Notes under the pieces: generated by a model
Told to the model about the DNA's origin: nothing
The model's input: only the letters and a program-made list of their open reading frames with translations
Database searches by the model: none
Shown here: positions 16,793 to 23,638 of the stretch, one piece after another
How the letters are laid out: each line of letters starts with the position of its first letter
Position numbering within the stretch: the first letter of the stretch is position 1
Program-made: the position numbers and the translations under genes
From: a virus
Length of the DNA stretch: 33,246 nt
Virus record (IMG/VR): IMGVR_UViG_3300022746_000041
Span: 1 to 33,246 of that record
Reading direction: 5' to 3' (one strand)

Positions 16793-17691
16793 CAGACATT
16801 GGACACCTTAGCCCATGCTTTAGGTATGGGCAGCCTGCCATAAATCCAAGCTGGCTTGCTCAAAATCCAGAGCTTGCAACATTCTGGGCTGCCAGACGTA
16901 GCGTATCCGTACCGATCGATAAATATTTCAACTGGTTATATCAAAGTGTCTGGGATTGCGACGTGACGTTGTCTGGTTCGTATCAGACCGCTCCAGATGG
17001 ACTTGGAATCAGGGAAATTACAACATTCTCAAGTATTTCCAAAGTTGGATCGGTCAGCACTGGTCGCGAAAATAAAACTCCAAAATACAACAGCAACGGC
17101 ACAACCACGCTTATAACAAGCTCAACCTTTAACACTGACCCTTTTCAATACGGTAGGATCCCAGAGGACTGGCTAATGAAACAACGCCACAATCCATGCG
17201 TACAATCAAATACCGCAGCAGTGTATTTTGATGCCAGCTATAGGCGCACGGGGGCGTTAATAGGGACTACCGGATTGGGTGACCCTCCGATTACATCCTT
17301 TAATGCGTCCAGCCAAACATCGGCGATTAACATAACTTCCAGAGTTAAAGACAATACACGCTACTTTTACGCATCCTACACAGTTACATTCGCATTCTCG
17401 CGTACTCTCACCATACAGCCGTCATCGTCCACGCCTCAGTACGGCACCCATTATGATCCAGAAACAAAGACAATATGGCCTATGCTTATTTTTGGCGGAA
17501 CCCCAGCAACCGTAAACTGGCAGGGGTTAGCTCCAAAAGACTCAAATCAACCGTCGACACACCCTACAACCACATCGCTCAGCGTAGACGGGAAAAGCAT
17601 ACCTGCTGGGACTTCCTGGAACGTTGCGGGTGTGTCTGGCAATTTAAACATTAGCACTCGGTGGTTTATTAAGAACAATCGCGATCTTTGA
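16786..17691 (+). CDS. hypothetical tail-tip protein
   Basis: A 301-aa protein, overlapping the previous gene by 7 nt. The first ~70 residues are helical and Trp-rich (PSWLAQNPELATFWAARRSV, FNWLYQSVWDCDVTL); the rest is Ser/Thr/Asn-rich and beta-like, ending ISTRWFIKNNRDL. No family recognised. Its stop is embedded in TTTGACAT, giving a variant of the boundary heptamer 19 nt before the next gene. Position and composition suggest a receptor-contact or tip protein. Confidence 0.4.
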   Translation: MLTDIGHLSPCFRYGQPAINPSWLAQNPELATFWAARRSVSVPIDKYFNWLYQSVWDCDVTLSGSYQTAPDGLGIREITTFSSISKVGSVSTGRENKTPKYNSNGTTTLITSSTFNTDPFQYGRIPEDWLMKQRHNPCVQSNTAAVYFDASYRRTGALIGTTGLGDPPITSFNASSQTSAINITSRVKDNTRYFYASYTVTFAFSRTLTIQPSSSTPQYGTHYDPETKTIWPMLIFGGTPATVNWQGLAPKDSNQPSTHPTTTSLSVDGKSIPAGTSWNVAGVSGNLNISTRWFIKNNRDL

Positions 17692-17713
17692 CATTGGCCT
17701 ATCCGAGATCCAC

Positions 17714-18049
17714 ATGGCCGCTTCTTACAACATTACCATTGAACAGGGTACGGATTGGACTCGCGATCTATTCATAACTACTGCCACTCAAGGGGCAATT
17801 AGCCTTACGGGTCGCACGTTCACAGCTCAGATCCGCCAAATGCCTGGGGGAACGGTAGTCACGCAGATTGCGACAAGCGTGGTATCAGCGGCCGGTGGCC
17901 AGCTCCGCCTTTCCGTCACATCGGCCGCAAGCCTGCTCGTACCGACAGCCGGGGCAAAGTATGACCTAATACAAGTAACTACCGCTGGGATTGCAACTAG
18001 GCTATTGGAAGGCGCTGTGACATTAAGTCCAAGGATAACAGTAATATGA
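17714..18049 (+). CDS. small beta-sandwich virion protein (tail fibre adaptor type)
   Basis: A 111-aa protein opening with YNITIEQGTDWTRDLFITTA and continuing ISLTGRTFTAQIRQMPGG, VVSAAGGQLRLSVTS and ATRLLEGAVTLSPRITV. This pattern (NITIEQG-, then -LTGyt-a-IR-, then a final LeG-v-vsp strand) is widespread in phage tail genes next to fibres and is thought to form a beta-sandwich adaptor. It overlaps the next gene by 4 nt. The enzymatic role is presumably nil. Confidence 0.6.
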   Translation: MAASYNITIEQGTDWTRDLFITTATQGAISLTGRTFTAQIRQMPGGTVVTQIATSVVSAAGGQLRLSVTSAASLLVPTAGAKYDLIQVTTAGIATRLLEGAVTLSPRITVI

Positions 18050-19125
18050 GCGATATTTACCTGCAGATCACCGAAACGCCCACCGTCGTAACATTAAGTA
18101 CACCCGTTATCTCAGGGGCGCTCTCTAGCACTGTGACCGTGGCCAACGTCGTTACAGTTGCGCTAGATTCCAACAGCTTAAATGCGCTGGAAAACGTTAC
18201 TGTGACAGTCGGAGCAGCCGTAACAATTAGCAATTTTCCAGCTACGCAAGTCATCTATGGAACGGTAGACGCAAATGTTATCCAAGGAAGTCTCTCAACC
18301 GTGGAGGCGTTGAGAGATGGGGATGGGAATACGTTTGGATTAGAAAGAGATTTTCCAGTTAGCGGCACTGTGACTGCAAATATTTACGGATATGACCATG
18401 CAAATGGAACTGCTAAACGTATTCCAATCATTCAATGTGCTGATGGAGTAACAGATATTGGAGATGCTGTTCCTGTTGTAGTTGCAAGTGAAACAGGCAC
18501 TGTAAATTCAGCAAATCCGCTGCCCGTCTCTGGCACAGTCACCATCGGCTCTGCTCTTCCTTCGGGTACAAACCGCATTGGCTCTGTAACTGCATCTATT
18601 AGTGGAACAGTGCCTGTATCTGGAACATTCTGGCAAGCGACTCAGCCCGTCTCGCTTACATCCACCACCGTCACGGTTAGCTCGCTGCCTGCTTTGGTCG
18701 CAGGCACGGCGCAAATAGGATCGGTTACGGCAAGCATTAGCGGGACGGTTCCCATCAGCATCTCGTCCGTCACCATTGGCAACAGCGTCACCATTGGCTC
18801 TTGTGTGACTCACGGCGTTACAATTGCCAATACAGTAGTTACATTTACACCGGCTCAAGGCACAACTGTAGCTAACAGTAATTTTACCAGCACAACCGCA
18901 TCTACTTCTCTTGTCTCAGCAGATTCTGGCAGGGAAGTCCTAACAGTGTTTAATGAAGGAGCTGGCAATTTGCACATATCCCCTGGAGGCACCTGCACAA
19001 CCGTGGCTTACCAAGTGCGTCTATCCGCTGGCGATTATTGGGAATGCCCAGCGGGTCAAGTTACGCTGGCTCATACAGCAGTATTCGCCACGGCAGGAAC
19101 GGCCAGAGTAAGTCAAACAAGTTAA
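18046..19125 (+). CDS. repetitive beta-structured tail fibre protein
   Basis: A 359-aa Thr/Val/Ser-rich protein. The central half repeats VSGTVTIGS / IGSVTASISGTVPVSGT / IGSVTASISGTVPISI units, giving a predicted beta-helix or beta-prism shaft with almost no charged residues. The last ~90 residues (SADSGREVLTVFNEGAGNLH onward) form a compact domain common at the ends of such proteins, with YQVRLSAGDYWECPAGQVTL. It overlaps the adaptor gene upstream by 4 nt. A fibre role is likely; receptor unknown. Confidence 0.6.
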   Translation: MSDIYLQITETPTVVTLSTPVISGALSSTVTVANVVTVALDSNSLNALENVTVTVGAAVTISNFPATQVIYGTVDANVIQGSLSTVEALRDGDGNTFGLERDFPVSGTVTANIYGYDHANGTAKRIPIIQCADGVTDIGDAVPVVVASETGTVNSANPLPVSGTVTIGSALPSGTNRIGSVTASISGTVPVSGTFWQATQPVSLTSTTVTVSSLPALVAGTAQIGSVTASISGTVPISISSVTIGNSVTIGSCVTHGVTIANTVVTFTPAQGTTVANSNFTSTTASTSLVSADSGREVLTVFNEGAGNLHISPGGTCTTVAYQVRLSAGDYWECPAGQVTLAHTAVFATAGTARVSQTS

Positions 19126-19135
19126 GGATTAGGCG

Positions 19136-19756
19136 ATGCTGACTAAAGCTGGTAACAAGATTTTTGGGAATATATCAGTTCAATCTCCACAGCTTATTCC
19201 GCCAGTTATTGGGTATGGAAGCTTAGATGGAACTATAAACTTAAACTCTTATTATGCGTATGTTTTGCCATTTTGGACAAACACATCCAAAATAATTTCA
19301 ACAGTAAGTTATGAAGTTGTTACGGCAGCAACTCAAACAAATACGCCAACACTAGAAATCTCAGCATATCAATCTCATTCAAACTTTCTTCAGCCAACAA
19401 CTCAAATAACAAATTCTTACATATCTGGAATATCTACCGCATCTACTGGTGTTAAAAGCGTATCTTTTTCATCTTCTTGGATTCTTCCAGTTGGATTAAG
19501 CCTTTTGGTTGTTAAAACGTATACTGCAAATGGTGCAGGCAATTCTGATTTTACTCTTCGTAGTTTTAATGAGCGCTCTCAAGCGCTGGTAGGTCAGTTT
19601 TATGGGTACGCATCTGCTATTCTAGCATTCGGTATTCCATGTTGGCCTCAATTATACCCAGGCAATGCTGTTCATTTAGCAACTGATTTAACCTCTTCTC
19701 CGCAAAATATTTATCCATATAACAACTGTGCGCTTGGCTTTCATTTAGGACAATAA
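19136..19756 (+). CDS. AT-rich tail fibre tip / hypothetical
   Basis: A 206-aa protein with a beta-rich, Ser/Thr/Asn-heavy sequence (LNSYYAYVLPFWTNTSKIIS, FSSSWILPVGLSLLVVKTYT). The DNA is clearly more AT-rich than its neighbours and uses AT-ending codons, which suggests recent acquisition. It is preceded by an AAGGATTAGG ribosome site. No family recognised. Lying just after the repetitive fibre, it is a good candidate for a variable receptor-binding tip. Confidence 0.4.
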   Translation: MLTKAGNKIFGNISVQSPQLIPPVIGYGSLDGTINLNSYYAYVLPFWTNTSKIISTVSYEVVTAATQTNTPTLEISAYQSHSNFLQPTTQITNSYISGISTASTGVKSVSFSSSWILPVGLSLLVVKTYTANGAGNSDFTLRSFNERSQALVGQFYGYASAILAFGIPCWPQLYPGNAVHLATDLTSSPQNIYPYNNCALGFHLGQ

Positions 19757-19758
19757 TT

Positions 19759-20058
19759 ATGCCATCATTTGAAAAATATAATCATCTTGGAGAGTTAATT
19801 TCTAGGCAAGATACAAGAACATTAGGAGAAGCTATTGCGGAGCGAAAGCAAATATGGGGAGAACTGACTACTAAACTTATCCGTACTAAAGTTACTGAAA
19901 CCGACGAGCGTAATTGTGCCAATGGCATCTATGATGAACAAAAGAAGTTGCAGATCTTGGGATGGATTAATGAGTGCCGTAACAAATATTTAGCTTGTAA
20001 GGCAATGGCTTTAAATTGCACCACAAATGAAGAAGTGGATGCAATTCGGTACGAGTAA
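19759..20058 (+). CDS. hypothetical protein at the end of the tail module
   Basis: A 99-aa, helical, charged protein (EAIAERKQIWGELTTKLIRT, then a helix around DEQKKLQILGWINECRNKYL) starting 2 nt after the previous gene. Its place after the fibre genes is where phages often keep a tail fibre assembly chaperone or a host-range accessory. The composition fits a small cytoplasmic helper and not a virion shaft. No family recognised. Confidence 0.4.
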   Translation: MPSFEKYNHLGELISRQDTRTLGEAIAERKQIWGELTTKLIRTKVTETDERNCANGIYDEQKKLQILGWINECRNKYLACKAMALNCTTNEEVDAIRYE

Positions 20059-20063
20059 AATGA

Positions 20064-20219
20064 ATGACTGCGCCCGACGATCGCAACACGCCTGGCTGGC
20101 GTGAATTTACTGCCAGCCTGCGCTTTTTAGAGGCAGAGGGATTTATTGTTCGCTGGACTGATGCCCAGGGTAACGAGTGGGTGCGTATCGCGGATGGAGC
20201 TGAGAACGCCACCCTATGA
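20064..20219 (+). CDS. small hypothetical protein at head of the lysis cassette
   Basis: A 51-aa ORF. It reads MTAPDDRNTPGWREFTASLR then FLEAEGFIVRWTDAQGNEWV, and its stop overlaps the ATG of the next gene (ATGA). That coupling and the protein-like sequence support it as real. The fold looks like a small helix plus hairpin. Function unknown. An overlapping out-of-frame ATG at 20060 gives only 14 codons and is not favoured. Confidence 0.55.
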   Translation: MTAPDDRNTPGWREFTASLRFLEAEGFIVRWTDAQGNEWVRIADGAENATL

Positions 20220-20476
20220 GCACCGACCAAGTCGCTGAACTTTCAGAGCGGTTGTCAGAGGTAAGAATTTCTGTCGCAAGAATAGAAACCCGACAGTCGG
20301 TAATTTTAGATTTACTAGAACGCTCGCAGGCCAGTCTCGGCGAGTACCACGGCCGCCTAACCAACATGGAACGCGACGCCCATACGATTAAAACAAAACT
20401 GTGGCTAGTGGCGCTAGTATCTGGGGCAGTATTCAGCACGATTTGGGAACTGCTTAAACGCCGCCTGTCGTTTTGA
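20216..20476 (+). CDS. coiled-coil membrane protein, holin/XhlA-like
   Basis: An 86-aa protein with an N-terminal coiled coil (about residues 5-60, ERLSEVRISVARIETRQSVI onward) and one C-terminal transmembrane segment (KLWLVALVSGAVFSTIWELL) followed by KRR. This layout matches hemolysin-XhlA-type and other phage lysis membrane proteins. It is the first of several small membrane proteins ahead of the endolysin. It ends in TTTTGACACC, one of the boundary heptamers. A holin or holin-accessory role is inferred from topology and position. Confidence 0.55.
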   Translation: MSTDQVAELSERLSEVRISVARIETRQSVILDLLERSQASLGEYHGRLTNMERDAHTIKTKLWLVALVSGAVFSTIWELLKRRLSF

Positions 20477-20479
20477 CAC
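20473..20479 (+). promoter_or_regulatory. TTGACAC boundary heptamer
   Basis: TTGACAC contains the stop codon of the upstream gene and ends 12 nt before the ATG at 20492. GGTAGGGG between them could act as a weak ribosome site. Confidence 0.3.
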
Positions 20480-20491
20480 CCCGGTAGGGGC

Positions 20492-20662
20492 ATGGAAACA
20501 ATCATTCCCGCACTACTTAAAATTGACTGGCTTGGCGCCCTTGGCGCAGTTACCGCACTCTTGGCGGCCGTTGCTGCCGTGGCCACGTTTATCCCTGGCG
20601 ATGAGCCAGAACGCACGCTCCAAAAGATCGTCGATTTCCTTTCTAAATTTTCAAAAAAATAA
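20492..20662 (+). CDS. small one-TM protein, candidate holin
   Basis: A 56-aa ORF: METIIPALLKIDWLGALGAV followed by TALLAAVAAVATFI, giving one long Ala/Leu/Val transmembrane stretch, then a charged tail ending KFSKK. The basic C-terminus and position before the endolysin fit a small holin or pinholin. It starts 15 nt after the preceding gene. Confidence 0.55.
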   Translation: METIIPALLKIDWLGALGAVTALLAAVAAVATFIPGDEPERTLQKIVDFLSKFSKK

Positions 20663-20668
20663 CCACTC

Positions 20669-20839
20669 ATGATCGCCGGAATATTAACGGCGTTGGGCGG
20701 GATAATCGGGATCGTGCTCTGGTTCTTAAAACGCAAATCACCGCTTCAGCGTAACTTTGAAGCGATCGAACTTGAACGCCGCAAAAGACAGAGAGACATC
20801 AATGCGTGGTGGACGCATCGCCCTCCTACTGATTCTTAG
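20669..20839 (+). CDS. small N-anchored membrane protein, i-spanin-like (Rz-like)
   Basis: A 56-aa ORF with an N-terminal transmembrane helix (MIAGILTALGGIIGIVLWFL) and a strongly charged, helical tail (QRNFEAIELERRKRQRDINA). The 3' end overlaps the start of a lipoprotein gene in another frame (20802), the architecture of Rz/Rz1 spanin pairs that fuse inner and outer membranes at lysis. The periplasmic part is much shorter than in lambda Rz, so the spanin reading is tentative. Confidence 0.5.
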   Translation: MIAGILTALGGIIGIVLWFLKRKSPLQRNFEAIELERRKRQRDINAWWTHRPPTDS

Positions 20840-21050
20840 CCTGGCACTGGCATCCTGTGCGACCACGTCCCAAACGCAGGACGGCCCGCCGCCAAGCCCG
20901 GACAGCATCTCGTACTTCATCTACGCCTGGGACAAAGCGGAACGAACAAATCCACCCTGCCCACAAGCTTACAGAGATTTGTTTGCGGAATCGCTCAAGG
21001 CGTTATCTGACAGCTTGGCAGAAACTGAAAGAGAGCGAGCGAGGCAGTGA
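20802..21050 (+). CDS. outer-membrane lipoprotein, o-spanin-like (Rz1-like)
   Basis: An 82-aa lipoprotein. The signal peptide MRGGRIALLLILSLALAS ends in the lipobox LASC with Cys19 for lipidation. It is followed by a Pro-rich stretch (DGPPPSPDS) like that of Rz1, and a helical C-terminus. The ATG at 20802 is chosen over an in-frame TTG at 20757 because it puts the signal peptide at the N-terminus and has AGAGAGA just upstream. It overlaps the i-spanin-like gene by 38 nt and the endolysin gene by 4 nt. Presence of a lipobox outer-membrane protein argues for a diderm host. Confidence 0.65.
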   Translation: MRGGRIALLLILSLALASCATTSQTQDGPPPSPDSISYFIYAWDKAERTNPPCPQAYRDLFAESLKALSDSLAETERERARQ

Positions 21051-21568
21051 CCAGCCTCTCTGAGGCCAGCTCCCGCACCTTGCGGGCGATTGATTCACTA
21101 GACGCCAGCTTTCAAAAGCAGGTGAGGGGATGGGTAAATGAGATGGTCACGAGCCGAATCGAGCCGCTGATCTACTGCGGAAGGCGAACGATGGAGGAGC
21201 AGGCCGCGCTTTATGCGAAAGGCAGGACGGATGGCAGTAGCAAGATCGTGACTAAGGCCAAGCCAGGGGAAAGTTATCATAACTATGGGCTGGCGTTCGA
21301 CTGGGTGCCGTTAAAGCAATCTGGCAAAAACGCGGATCTGTGGATCGCAGACTGGGACAACGAGACGGCTTTCCGCCTTGGCGAGCACGTGGGAATTACA
21401 TTCCACTTGATCGGCATTAGCTGGGAAACAGGTCACTTGCAAAGCAGCGACTACAAGAGCTGGCGTGACATTCCACGCGAGGGTGTGGAACAAGTAGTGG
21501 CCAAGGACATCCGCAAAAAGAGCAAAGCCACAAGCCTAGTCAGCAACAGGCCGTGGAGTTCGCGGTGA
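21047..21568 (+). CDS. endolysin, M15 family peptidase (L-Ala-D-Glu / D-Ala-D-Ala type)
   Basis: A 173-aa enzyme that cuts peptide bonds in peptidoglycan. Zinc-binding residues are visible in the SxHxxGxAxD motif SYHNYGLAFD (H78, D85) and in ETGHLQ (H130), as in phage T5 and A500-type endopeptidases. The N-terminal RTLRAIDSLDASFQKQVRGW and the R-T-M-E-E-Q-A-A-L-Y-A-K-G-R segment match the VanY/L-alanyl-D-glutamate family. There is no signal peptide, so release would need a holin. There is no separate wall-binding domain. The GTG start overlaps the lipoprotein stop. Confidence 0.9.
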   Translation: MTSLSEASSRTLRAIDSLDASFQKQVRGWVNEMVTSRIEPLIYCGRRTMEEQAALYAKGRTDGSSKIVTKAKPGESYHNYGLAFDWVPLKQSGKNADLWIADWDNETAFRLGEHVGITFHLIGISWETGHLQSSDYKSWRDIPREGVEQVVAKDIRKKSKATSLVSNRPWSSR

Positions 21569-21879
21569 CGCCAGAACACGAGAAGCATCTGGCTGGCATT
21601 GTACGCGATTTAACCAAGGATCTGGACGCTAAGTACCGCAAGGGACAAGAGGAACACGGTGGAGCGCTTTGGCGTAGGCCCGTGTGGAAAGATGCGTGGG
21701 AGGAAGTGCTAGATCTATGTACCTACGTGCACACCCTAAAGATGCAGCTATCCGTCATAGCCGAGATAGCGCTGATCGGGGCGAGCGACGAGAGCGTGGT
21801 GGCAGCACAATCGCGGGAAAGTTGCCGTCAAATCTTAGCCGTGCTGGAAGGATTCCCGTCGGCCGCTGATAAGAAATGA
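21565..21879 (+). CDS. MazG-like NTP pyrophosphohydrolase domain protein
   Basis: A 104-aa all-helical protein. KYRKGQEEHGGALWRRP followed by AWEEVLDLCTYVHTLKMQL resembles the MazG-like/all-alpha NTP-PPase pattern in which Glu and Asp side chains bind magnesium. It may hydrolyse a non-canonical or signalling nucleotide. I favour the GTG at 21565 (GTGA overlap with the endolysin stop) over a GTG 12 nt upstream. It overlaps the next gene (ATGA). Substrate unknown. Confidence 0.6.
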   Translation: MTPEHEKHLAGIVRDLTKDLDAKYRKGQEEHGGALWRRPVWKDAWEEVLDLCTYVHTLKMQLSVIAEIALIGASDESVVAAQSRESCRQILAVLEGFPSAADKK

Positions 21880-22622
21880 AAGTCATCCGCAAGTGGAAGC
21901 GGTGGTTGGCCGTGAGCTGTAGCCACGGACACCTAGCGAACGCGGCCGCGTGCAAGGCTGCTCTAGAAATGAAACGACGATGGAATCCAGATACCACTCT
22001 ACACCTTGGCGATTTTGTTGATCTCTCCGGGCTGATGGGTAGCGCAAGGAAAGATCCAGATTCTCCCGAACGCAGTTCGTCTATCCGCGAGGACTTTGAT
22101 GCAGGGGTTAATTTTGTTCGAGAACTTGCGCCACGTTACATCTTTGAGGGAAACCATGAACACCGCCTAACGGCTCTACAATACTCTCCTAGTGCAATCG
22201 TGGCGCACTGTTGCACGTCGGCTAAATCGGAGATCTATAACATGTGCAAGGATCTAAAGGCGAAGTATGTGCCTTACGACATTGAAACAGGCTGGCACGA
22301 CCTGGGCGGGACGGCATTCGGCCACGGATTTATGTATTCAGAGTCCAGCGCGGTACGCGACCACGTTGAAATGCTACGCAAACCTGTCGTCATGGGGCAT
22401 CTGCACCGCGTGGATCGGACGGCTGGCCGCAGCATCGGCGCACCCGTGGGCTGGTCGATCGGTTGCCTAGCGGATATTCCGAGCATGCACTACGCCAGGA
22501 GAATGCGATCCGTTACTAGGTGGCAGCACGGAGTTGCCTGGGGCGAATACGTAGAAGGGGGGCAGGGGTGCACGGTTAACGTCTTGTCGCCAGTAGGAGG
22601 AGTATGGCGGTATCCGCTGTAA
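21876..22622 (+). CDS. calcineurin-like metallophosphoesterase
   Basis: A 248-aa phosphoesterase with most of the conserved metal-site blocks: LGDFVDL (D46, D49), EGNHEHR (N93, H94), FGHGFM (H150) and GHLHR (H175, H177). The first block, normally D-x-H, reads C-S-H (C15-S16-H17), so one metal ligand is replaced by cysteine. It could still bind metals or act only on one metal site. Possible substrates include nucleic acid ends, cyclic nucleotides or phosphoproteins. It overlaps the MazG-like gene by 4 nt and the next winged-helix gene by 19 nt, forming a small unit downstream of lysis. Confidence 0.85.
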   Translation: MKVIRKWKRWLAVSCSHGHLANAAACKAALEMKRRWNPDTTLHLGDFVDLSGLMGSARKDPDSPERSSSIREDFDAGVNFVRELAPRYIFEGNHEHRLTALQYSPSAIVAHCCTSAKSEIYNMCKDLKAKYVPYDIETGWHDLGGTAFGHGFMYSESSAVRDHVEMLRKPVVMGHLHRVDRTAGRSIGAPVGWSIGCLADIPSMHYARRMRSVTRWQHGVAWGEYVEGGQGCTVNVLSPVGGVWRYPL

Positions 22623-22909
22623 AAGATTGGGCGGTCGCTCTTGAGGAGTTTGTCGAGCGAAGGGCTGTGGCTGTTCCGCCTGACTTTAAAAGTGCCGCTC
22701 AAATTGCAAAAATATGGGGCTACACACAGTCGCACGCCAGCAAGATGCTGAACTCCATGGTGAGGAATGGCCGAGCTGAAATGCGGAAGTTTGCAGTTAT
22801 GGTAGATACGTCCAACAAAAACAAGTATGGCCCTCGTCGCAGCTATTCCCGCCTGACGCCCTACTACAAAATTATCACTCCAGCTCTACGTCGGCGTAGC
22901 GATTCTTAA
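22604..22909 (+). CDS. winged-helix DNA-binding protein (putative)
   Basis: A 101-aa protein with strong GGAGGAG ribosome site. The helix-turn-helix reads SAAQIAKIWGYTQSHASKML, then NSMVRNGRAEMRKFAVMVD as recognition helix and wing, typical of small phage or archaeal-type winged helices. It is the last rightward gene of the late unit, and its 3' end overlaps the leftward secreted-protein gene tail to tail by 35 bp. It could regulate late genes or the adjacent immunity region; the target is unknown. Confidence 0.55.
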   Translation: MAVSAVKDWAVALEEFVERRAVAVPPDFKSAAQIAKIWGYTQSHASKMLNSMVRNGRAEMRKFAVMVDTSNKNKYGPRRSYSRLTPYYKIITPALRRRSDS

Positions 22910-23357
22910 ACTGAATTAAATTAGATTCGGTAACTTCCTTTTTGTCGAAAAAATAGTAAAGGCGCCTGCCTTGAAAATCGTCTCGAATCGGCCCTGCAAC
23001 TACAATGCACTTTGCTGTTTCACCCACTGCAATGCGGGAGGCATCTGGATGATTGGCCACAAGATAAGTAGTGCCTTCTTCGCCTTCGTCGGTTTTTTTA
23101 ACGTATGTAATTTCAAGTATAATTTCATCTTCGATCTTATGCCTTGCTACTACACTACCTGGAGTAACCCAGACCATTTTTGAAGTCATACCGATTGGAG
23201 TTTCTCTCTGTTGCTTCATTCTTTGCATCTGGGCATCTGTAGGAAGTCGCACTGAATAGCCACCGCCACCCACCTTTTGCATAGAATCACCGCTGATTTG
23301 AGAGTGACTGAAAGAACATAACCCCAAAAACAAACAAACAATGAGCCGTGTTTGCAT
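22875..23357 (-). CDS. secreted protein of the immunity operon, candidate lysogenic-conversion factor
   Basis: A 160-aa leftward protein with a clear N-terminal signal peptide (MQTRLIVCLFLGLCSFSHSQ, cleavage probably after SHS). LGLC lacks a proper lipobox. The mature part has a Gly-rich linker (KVGGGGYSV) and a beta-rich domain with EDEIILEITYVKKTDEGEEG and YLVANHPDASRIAVGETAKC. No family recognised. It starts 4 nt after the RHH repressor-like gene and should share its promoter, so it would be made in lysogens. Superinfection exclusion or change of host envelope are possible roles, both inferred. Confidence 0.55.
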   Translation of the reverse strand: MQTRLIVCLFLGLCSFSHSQISGDSMQKVGGGGYSVRLPTDAQMQRMKQQRETPIGMTSKMVWVTPGSVVARHKIEDEIILEITYVKKTDEGEEGTTYLVANHPDASRIAVGETAKCIVVAGPIRDDFQGRRLYYFFDKKEVTESNLIQFKNRYADVELE

Positions 23358-23361
23358 CTAG

Positions 23362-23547
23362 TTATTTTTTATTCGTCTTGGTAAAAATAGCAAGATTGCC
23401 TTTGATCCGCCCTTCCGCGATGGCGCATTCCCGCAGAATTAACTGCGTGATATATGCCGAAAGGGATAAACCACCCTTATTGGCCAAATCAAAAGCTTTT
23501 CTTTTAATGTCTGCTGGCAGATAAATGTTCGTTCTCTGCTTATTCAT
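23362..23547 (-). CDS. ribbon-helix-helix repressor (leftward, candidate prophage repressor)
   Basis: A 61-aa RHH protein (Arc/CopG/MetJ fold). The DNA-reading strand is QRTNIYLP, followed by helix A (ADIKRKAFDLANK) and helix B (SLSAYITQLILREC), plus a basic tail ending TKTNKK. The ATG at 23547 is preferred over an upstream Met because a consensus promoter ends 6 nt before it. The mRNA would then start at or next to the ATG (leaderless). It is paralogous to the rightward RHH protein (17 of 38 aligned residues identical). It is cotranscribed with the secreted-protein gene. Confidence 0.75.
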   Translation of the reverse strand: MNKQRTNIYLPADIKRKAFDLANKGGLSLSAYITQLILRECAIAEGRIKGNLAIFTKTNKK

Positions 23548-23553
23548 AGACGC

Positions 23554-23582
23554 ATAATATGCGCTAGTTGTGCGCAATGCAA
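23554..23582 (-). promoter_or_regulatory. leftward promoter of RHH/secreted-protein operon
   Basis: On the minus strand TTGCAT (23582-23577) and TATTAT (23559-23554) are separated by 17 nt, a very good sigma-70-type match. Six nucleotides then lead to the ATG at 23547, so transcription should begin at the start codon. A copy of TTGTGCGC (23568-23575) lies in the spacer. The -10 sits in the palindrome CGCATAATATGCG (23551-23563). Confidence 0.65.
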
Positions 23583-23610
23583 GATCAAAGAAAAAAATAA
23601 TAGAAATCTG

Positions 23611-23638
23611 TTGACGCATTACATTGTGCGCACATTGT
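23611..23638 (+). promoter_or_regulatory. rightward (lytic) promoter of RHH/xis operon
   Basis: TTGACG (23611-23616), 16-nt spacer, then CATTGT (23633-23638), a weak -10. Six nucleotides separate it from ATG 23645, the same geometry as the leftward promoter. Even the sequence before the start matches (GCGCCTATG here, GCGTCTATG there). The tandem operator repeat covers the -10. Confidence 0.5.

Noticed and set aside
18292-18316. 8-bp inverted repeat CTCTCAAC/GTTGAGAG
   Set aside because: It is inside a coding frame with no U-tract or boundary nearby; likely chance.
9652-20479. TTGACAC copies as ordinary sigma-70 promoters
   Set aside because: No TATAAT-like box at 16-18 nt follows any of the copies; kept only as an unexplained recurring element.
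22886-22899. Small hairpin CTACG-TCGG-CGTAG in the tail-to-tail overlap as bidirectional terminator
   Set aside because: Only 5 bp and no T-tract on either side; too weak to claim.
23548-23619. Longer N-terminal extension of the leftward RHH protein (Met at 23619)
   Set aside because: It would run through the promoter and add a hydrophobic stretch not found in RHH proteins; the start at 23547 fits promoter and fold.
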